Shown one piece after another: positions 62,198 through 64,000 of a DNA stretch of 64,000 bases (the first letter of the stretch is position 1; each line of letters starts with the position of its first letter). The notes below the pieces were generated by a model that did not search any database, was not told the origin of the DNA, and saw nothing but the letters and a program-made list of their open reading frames with translations. Source of the DNA: an uncultured Flavobacteriaceae bacterium (GTDB taxonomy: Bacteria > Bacteroidota > Bacteroidia > Flavobacteriales > Flavobacteriaceae); the NCBI GenBank assembly GCA_947502635.1, contig CANNAN010000010.1, positions 1 through 64,000 of the forward strand. The letters run 5' to 3'. Position numbers and translations under genes: made by a program.

Positions 62198-64000
62198 TTA
62201 TTTTGATAGTAGTGTTACTTTGTAAGGGAAAACACTTACCGAATGTTTTTCTAGATATAGCAATAAATTATTGTTTAAAGAATGCCATTCGTGCTGTTCT
62301 GTGAGTGCTTCATTATTGGGGGTTAGTTCAATATTTATGCATTGAACAAGCCCTTTTTTCAAGTCAATATCTGTAGTATATCCTTTACTAATATCTACAT
62401 TAGTAACTTTGTCATTATACATTTCGTAGCATAGTGCTTTTACATCTTCCTTGGTAACAATTCTATCTCTAGAAAGTAATGCTCTTCTATAGCTATTAAG
62501 GCGCTCGTTCATGCTTAGATCATTTTTTCCTGCATAAGTAGAGGTGATGAAAAAACTGCTTTTTTGTTTAATTCCAACACCATTATATACTTTTAATGAA
62601 CTGCCAGATTTAATATTATTCGCTTCGTCTCCATTTGTAGTCCAATATTCAATTAACAGAGTTTCTTTTTTTCTAAAAGGTTTTAAAGAGACATAGCAAG
62701 TTTCTGTAACTTCATTCGTTATTTCAGATACTTTATTTTCCAATAATGAAATAAGTTGGTTTAAACTCTTAAGGTTTTTGTGTAAAAAATCATTGTTAAA
62801 AAATGAGAAAGAAGCACTTTCATCTTTTAGTAATTCTATTAAATGTGCAATGTATTCCTTTGCCTTTCTATGGTAAAGTTTTCCAGTATTATCTGTTCTA
62901 ATGGTAAAGATGCCTTTTTCTGCACCAGAAGTATTTTTACTTTGCGATTTGTATACACCCCCATTGGTATTTGTAATAGATTTTATGTCTAAAAACAAGT
63001 TTTCTGTTTTAATAGGGAGAATATTTATATACTCTTTCATTTGGTAAGAAAAACTATTTAATTCTCTATTTATTACAGGAAAAGCATTCAAAGAGCAATA
63101 TACGTTTTCCAATAAGCTATTATTTACAACTCTTGGAAATACAACCTTTAACCAAATAATGTCATTTTCTATTTTAAGTCTATGATCCGATATTATTTGA
63201 TCTAATTCTGGAAAAGCAGTTGCTTTACAACTTGTTTCTTTAGATTTAACGGTGATGTAATGCCTTGAATAATTGTTTCTTATTTGCTCAACAATATTAT
63301 TTGTTTTATTAGATGATTCATTAAAAATGGAATCTAAATCTAATTCAGTTGCTTTTTTACTGTTAAAAAAACCTTCACAGACATTAATTTTTTTATCACC
63401 AATAAACCACTCTGCGTTTTTTAAATGGTGATAAAAAATGGCATTATCTTCTACATCTTGTAGTTCAAAATAAAAAGAAATGTCTTTTAAAGAGATGCTT
63501 TTTAAACTACTGGATATACCCAAATAAAGAGAGGATTCCTGAAGTCCAGGTGTTTTATTTGCTTTGAAAATATTTTCAAATTGTTTTTTGTTACCAACCT
63601 CAGATATAGAGCTACCAGTCGCCATATATTTAATAAAGCCATTAGTAAGGTTAAATTCTTGTAGTGGCGAGAAATAAATGTCTTTGAAATTAACAGATGT
63701 ATTTTTAAATGATGTTTTCTTTTTAAATGAAAACATATAATCTGAATTTAAACTTAAAAGAGGGTCTATGGGTTCAGAATATAGAATGGCGTGAGCGGGT
63801 TTGGGACCAAAAATGGTACTGGGAGTCATTAATTGTATAATTTTCTCAGTAATTCTTGTTTGAGATTCATCTATTTCTCCCGATATTTTTTCAATTTCGG
63901 CAGCACAAGCAGTTAACAAAAGTGAAATTACGGGGTCGAAAGACATTTCAATTTCATTAGCAGGCACACCCCAAAGTGTTGCTGCTTTTTTTAGCATTCT
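62198..64000 (-). CDS. tssF: Type VI secretion baseplate subunit TssF (5' end outside window)
   Basis: At least 600 residues are visible: (R)MLKKAATLWGVPANEIEMSF and VISLLLTACAAEIEKISGEI match the start of TssF, but the family normally has a few residues before this, and the frame stays open to the window edge, so the true start is beyond 64000. LMTPSTIFGPKPAHAILYSE and the late YRRALLSRDRIVTKEDVKAL with a C-terminal VFPYKVTLLSK fit TssF (VasA/ImpG-like). TssF forms the wedge of the contractile-tail baseplate. It is the first of the visible T6SS genes on this strand. Confidence 0.85.
   Translation of the reverse strand, partial: RMLKKAATLWGVPANEIEMSFDPVISLLLTACAAEIEKISGEIDESQTRITEKIIQLMTPSTIFGPKPAHAILYSEPIDPLLSLNSDYMFSFKKKTSFKNTSVNFKDIYFSPLQEFNLTNGFIKYMATGSSISEVGNKKQFENIFKANKTPGLQESSLYLGISSSLKSISLKDISFYFELQDVEDNAIFYHHLKNAEWFIGDKKINVCEGFFNSKKATELDLDSIFNESSNKTNNIVEQIRNNYSRHYITVKSKETSCKATAFPELDQIISDHRLKIENDIIWLKVVFPRVVNNSLLENVYCSLNAFPVINRELNSFSYQMKEYINILPIKTENLFLDIKSITNTNGGVYKSQSKNTSGAEKGIFTIRTDNTGKLYHRKAKEYIAHLIELLKDESASFSFFNNDFLHKNLKSLNQLISLLENKVSEITNEVTETCYVSLKPFRKKETLLIEYWTTNGDEANNIKSGSSLKVYNGVGIKQKSSFFITSTYAGKNDLSMNERLNSYRRALLSRDRIVTKEDVKALCYEMYNDKVTNVDISKGYTTDIDLKKGLVQCINIELTPNNEALTEQHEWHSLNNNLLLYLEKHSVSVFPYKVTLLSK

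Noticed and set aside
1-64000. CRISPR arrays, tRNA or rRNA genes
   Set aside because: No regularly spaced identical repeats and no cloverleaf or rRNA-like sequence were recognised on reading the window.

Overview
The window reads as a chromosomal segment of a marine-type Bacteroidota, most likely a member of the Flavobacteriaceae. The base composition is AT-rich and promoters fit the Bacteroidetes pattern (TTG/TTTG, about 19-21 nt, TAnnTTTG). Other pointers are SusC/SusD proteins, many SPII lipoproteins, a Bacteroidetes-style V/A-type ATPase operon and a subtype-iii type VI secretion cluster. All assignments come from reading sequence and motifs; no database search was run.

Layout. (1) 0-0.4 kb: the N-terminal reading frame of an ISAon1-like insertion sequence, cut by the window edge. 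(2) 0.45-12.1 kb: two universal stress proteins, a complete V/A-type ATPase operon (A-B-E-DUF2764-D-I-K) whose c-subunit keeps residues that bind Na+ in Enterococcus, and an OmpR-type two-component pair. (3) 12.4-24.4 kb: a zinc-deprivation island. Two convergent operons are bracketed by mirror-image promoters, each with two near-perfect Zur-type palindromes. The plus operon carries a MerC-like protein, FolE, a PhoX-like phosphatase, Mog and a COG0523 metal-chaperone GTPase. The minus operon carries a small His/Cys protein, a TonB receptor, two lipoproteins, a LolCDE/MacB-like ABC system with a His-rich loop, and a DUF3299-like protein. The zur gene lies where they meet. (4) 24.4-27.2 kb: a decay zone with remnants of sensor proteins, a leucine-rich-repeat protein and a J-domain protein, around one intact PD-(D/E)XK-like gene. 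(5) 27.3-44.4 kb: a beta-glucan (laminarin-type) polysaccharide utilisation locus (SusC, SusD, glycan-binding lipoprotein, two GH30, GH5, GH16, GH3), with a divergent membrane-spanning LuxR-type regulator and a pair of direct repeats in the shared promoter region. (6) 45-52.5 kb: two very large cell-envelope genes, one a membrane/beta-propeller/OmpA fusion, the other an alkaline-phosphatase-superfamily enzyme. (7) 52.7-57.5 kb: a membrane-anchored putative regulator divergent from a DUF5107-TPR protein. (8) 57.5-64 kb: the end of a T6SS operon (TssF, PKD protein, TssK, a TssD/Hcp with a C-terminal extension) that finishes with a candidate effector carrying a caspase-like His/Cys pair and a candidate exported immunity protein.

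Two further signals are not ordinary genes. Three dispersed 87-89 nt elements share a near-identical 20-nt core and end in terminator-like U-tracts, which suggests a small-RNA family. Several intercistronic hairpins probably tune operon stoichiometry. The most novel parts are the TssD-effector-immunity trio, the bracketed zinc island, the repeated RNA element and the giant OmpA/phosphatase pair.
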